Shown here: positions 62,811 through 64,000 of the stretch, one piece after another
Position numbering within the stretch: position 1 is the stretch's first letter
Layout of the letters: each line of letters begins with the position of its first letter
Source of the DNA: Apirhabdus apintestini
GTDB lineage: Bacteria > Pseudomonadota > Gammaproteobacteria > Enterobacterales > Enterobacteriaceae
NCBI GenBank assembly: GCA_033977085.1
Contig: CP138906.1
Coordinates: forward strand, 4,092,001-4,156,000
Direction of reading: 5' to 3'
Length of the DNA stretch: 64,000 nucleotides
Notes under the pieces: model-generated
What the model saw: only the letters and a program-made list of their open reading frames with translations
Told to the model about the DNA's origin: nothing
The model's database searches: none
Translations under genes and position numbers: made by a program

Positions 62811-63905
62811 CAGAACCCAACTTTATTGAACGCGATGCCAATAAAATCACGGCTGAAATGATTGCACAGTACGAAGCCGTAACCGGCAAAATACTGTATC
62901 CCGCTCAAGCTGAACGCCTGCTGATTGACCTGTGGGCCTACCGAGAAATGTTGGTGAGAGTGGCGGCGCAGGAAGCCGCCAAACAGAATCTGGTGGCCTT
63001 TGCCCGTGAGCCGATGATTGATTACCTCGGCGAGCTGGTAGGCGTATACCGTCTGGCTGCACAACCTGCCTCCACTTCGCTCCAGTTCGCCGTCGATGAT
63101 CCATTGGAAATGGATGTGTTGATACCGGCTGGCACCCGCGTAAGCGCCTCCAACAGCGTTATTTTTGCCACTGATGCCGACGTGGTGCTGAAGGCAGGGC
63201 TTCTGCTGGTCAACACCACGGCGACCTGCACAGAACCCGGCGATGCAGGTAACGGCTGGCAGGCTGCTCAGGTCAGTCAGTTATTGGATGATATTGACAA
63301 CGTCGACCTGCAGGTAAGTAATCTGTCAGTCAGTTCTGGCGGCTCAGAGCAGGAAGACAATGACCGGCTGCGTGAGCGCATCAGGCTGGCCCCGGAATCT
63401 TTTACCAATGCAGGGAGCCGTATGGCATATCGTTTTCACGCCATGTCAGTACATCCCAGCATTGTAGATGTTGCCGTCCCGAAAAATATAATACCCGGAG
63501 TGGTGCTTCTTTATCCGTTACTCAGCACAGGCTTGCCTGATGCAGAAATTCTTCAGGCTGTTTATAGCTTTTGTTCCGATGAGAAGGTCCGGCCACTCAC
63601 GGATACGGTAAAAGTTATTTCCCCTTCAGGTGGATTATACCATAGCGGCCAATATTACTATCTATCGCGACCAGGATGCTAATTCTGTCAAGAATGCCGC
63701 CAGTAGCGCTATACAGAACTGGGTGGCATCCCGCGCCGCCACACTGGGGCGCGATATCGTCCCCAGCCAAATTATCAGTGTGCTGTCGGTTGAAGGGGTG
63801 TATCAGGTCGAACTAATAACACCGGCTTTGCGAGTTGTAGCGGAAAACGAATGGGCAAATTGTACTGCCATCACCCTGAATATTACTGGTGTATCCGATG
63901 ATTAA
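62801..63905 (+). CDS. Baseplate assembly protein J (frame broken near 63630)
   Basis: Starts MALTEPNFIERDANKITAEMI at 62801. Conserved J segments are LIDLWAYREMLVRVAAQEAAKQNLVAFAREPMIDYLGELVGVYRL and PAGTRVSASNSVIFATD. A T too many near 63630 breaks it; restored, PQVDYTIAANITIYRDQDANSV leads to TLGRDIVPSQIISVLSVEGVYQVEL and SDD. 367 residues. Main wedge protein of the P2-type baseplate. Confidence 0.92.
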
Positions 63906-64000
63906 TCCACTACAACTGCCGCCTTCTCTTGAGAGTGATATCAGTTTCAGAACGCTGGGAAGTCTGGCCGCACGAATGAACAGCATTAACCTTAGCGTAC
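63898..64000 (+). CDS. Tail protein I (P2-like), partial at the window end
   Basis: Starts MINPLQLPPSLESDISFRTL at 63898, overlapping the J stop. The first 34 residues (to AARMNSINLSV) match the N-terminus expected for tail protein I, which follows J in P2- and BcepMu-type phages. Tail fibre genes should follow beyond the window. Confidence 0.8.
   Translation, partial: MINPLQLPPSLESDISFRTLGSLAARMNSINLSV

Overview
The window is chromosomal DNA of an Enterobacteriaceae member close to Escherichia/Salmonella/Citrobacter. Housekeeping genes (spoT, rpoZ, gmk, ligB, selC, fdhE, fdoIHG, fdhD, rhaM, rhaD, rhaA, rhaB, rhaS, rhaR) match E. coli in product, length and mostly in local order. The genus cannot be fixed from sequence alone.

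Layout. (1) 1-5882: spoT-rpoZ-gmk on minus and divergent ligB, which is split by an IS21-family element (IS100-like, 3557-5511, 5-bp target duplication). (2) 6064-13326: selC (tRNA-Sec) beside the formate dehydrogenase-O cluster fdhE-fdoI-fdoH-fdoG (fdoG carries the in-frame selenocysteine UGA) and divergent fdhD. (3) 13327-22662: an accessory block with AT-rich DNA, a LuxR-type regulator, a ~7-kb autotransporter adhesin, a Skp/OmpH-like lipoprotein and an Hha/YmoA-family modulator. (4) 22788-29955: the L-rhamnose regulon rhaM-fucO-like-rhaD-rhaA-rhaB with divergent rhaS-rhaR; rhaR is cut by a prophage. (5) 29956-64000 and beyond: a transposable (Mu-type) prophage with BcepMu-like architecture. 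Early/transposition genes (mor, gemA, DUF3164, tnpB, tnpA, ner-like) run leftward, the repressor runs rightward, and lysis, head and P2/Mu-type contractile tail genes run rightward to the window end (tail protein I is partial). A second complete IS copy (39568-41521) splits the phage dam methylase, and a 199-bp IS end fragment (36799-36997) marks a deletion in the early operon.

Sequence quality dominates interpretation. More than 40 single- or two-base indels break otherwise conserved genes. Nearly all fall into two classes: shortened homopolymers (especially A6 read as A5) and indels in or beside the hexamer GAGCTG/CAGCTC. Restoring them returns E. coli lengths for RhaA, RhaB, RhaD, RhaS and FdoI, and the two IS copies disagree at exactly such sites. 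I therefore treat most frameshifts as sequencing artefacts and give reconstructed gene extents. The disruptions I regard as biological are IS in ligB, IS in dam, the phage in rhaR, and the IS remnant with its deletion.

The parts most worth attention are the GAGCTG indel hot motif, the autotransporter block with its own regulator, Skp-like lipoprotein and Hha-like protein, the phage's triple-dyad control region with a DUF2441-like cargo gene, and the inverted IS ends that flank the phage immunity switch.
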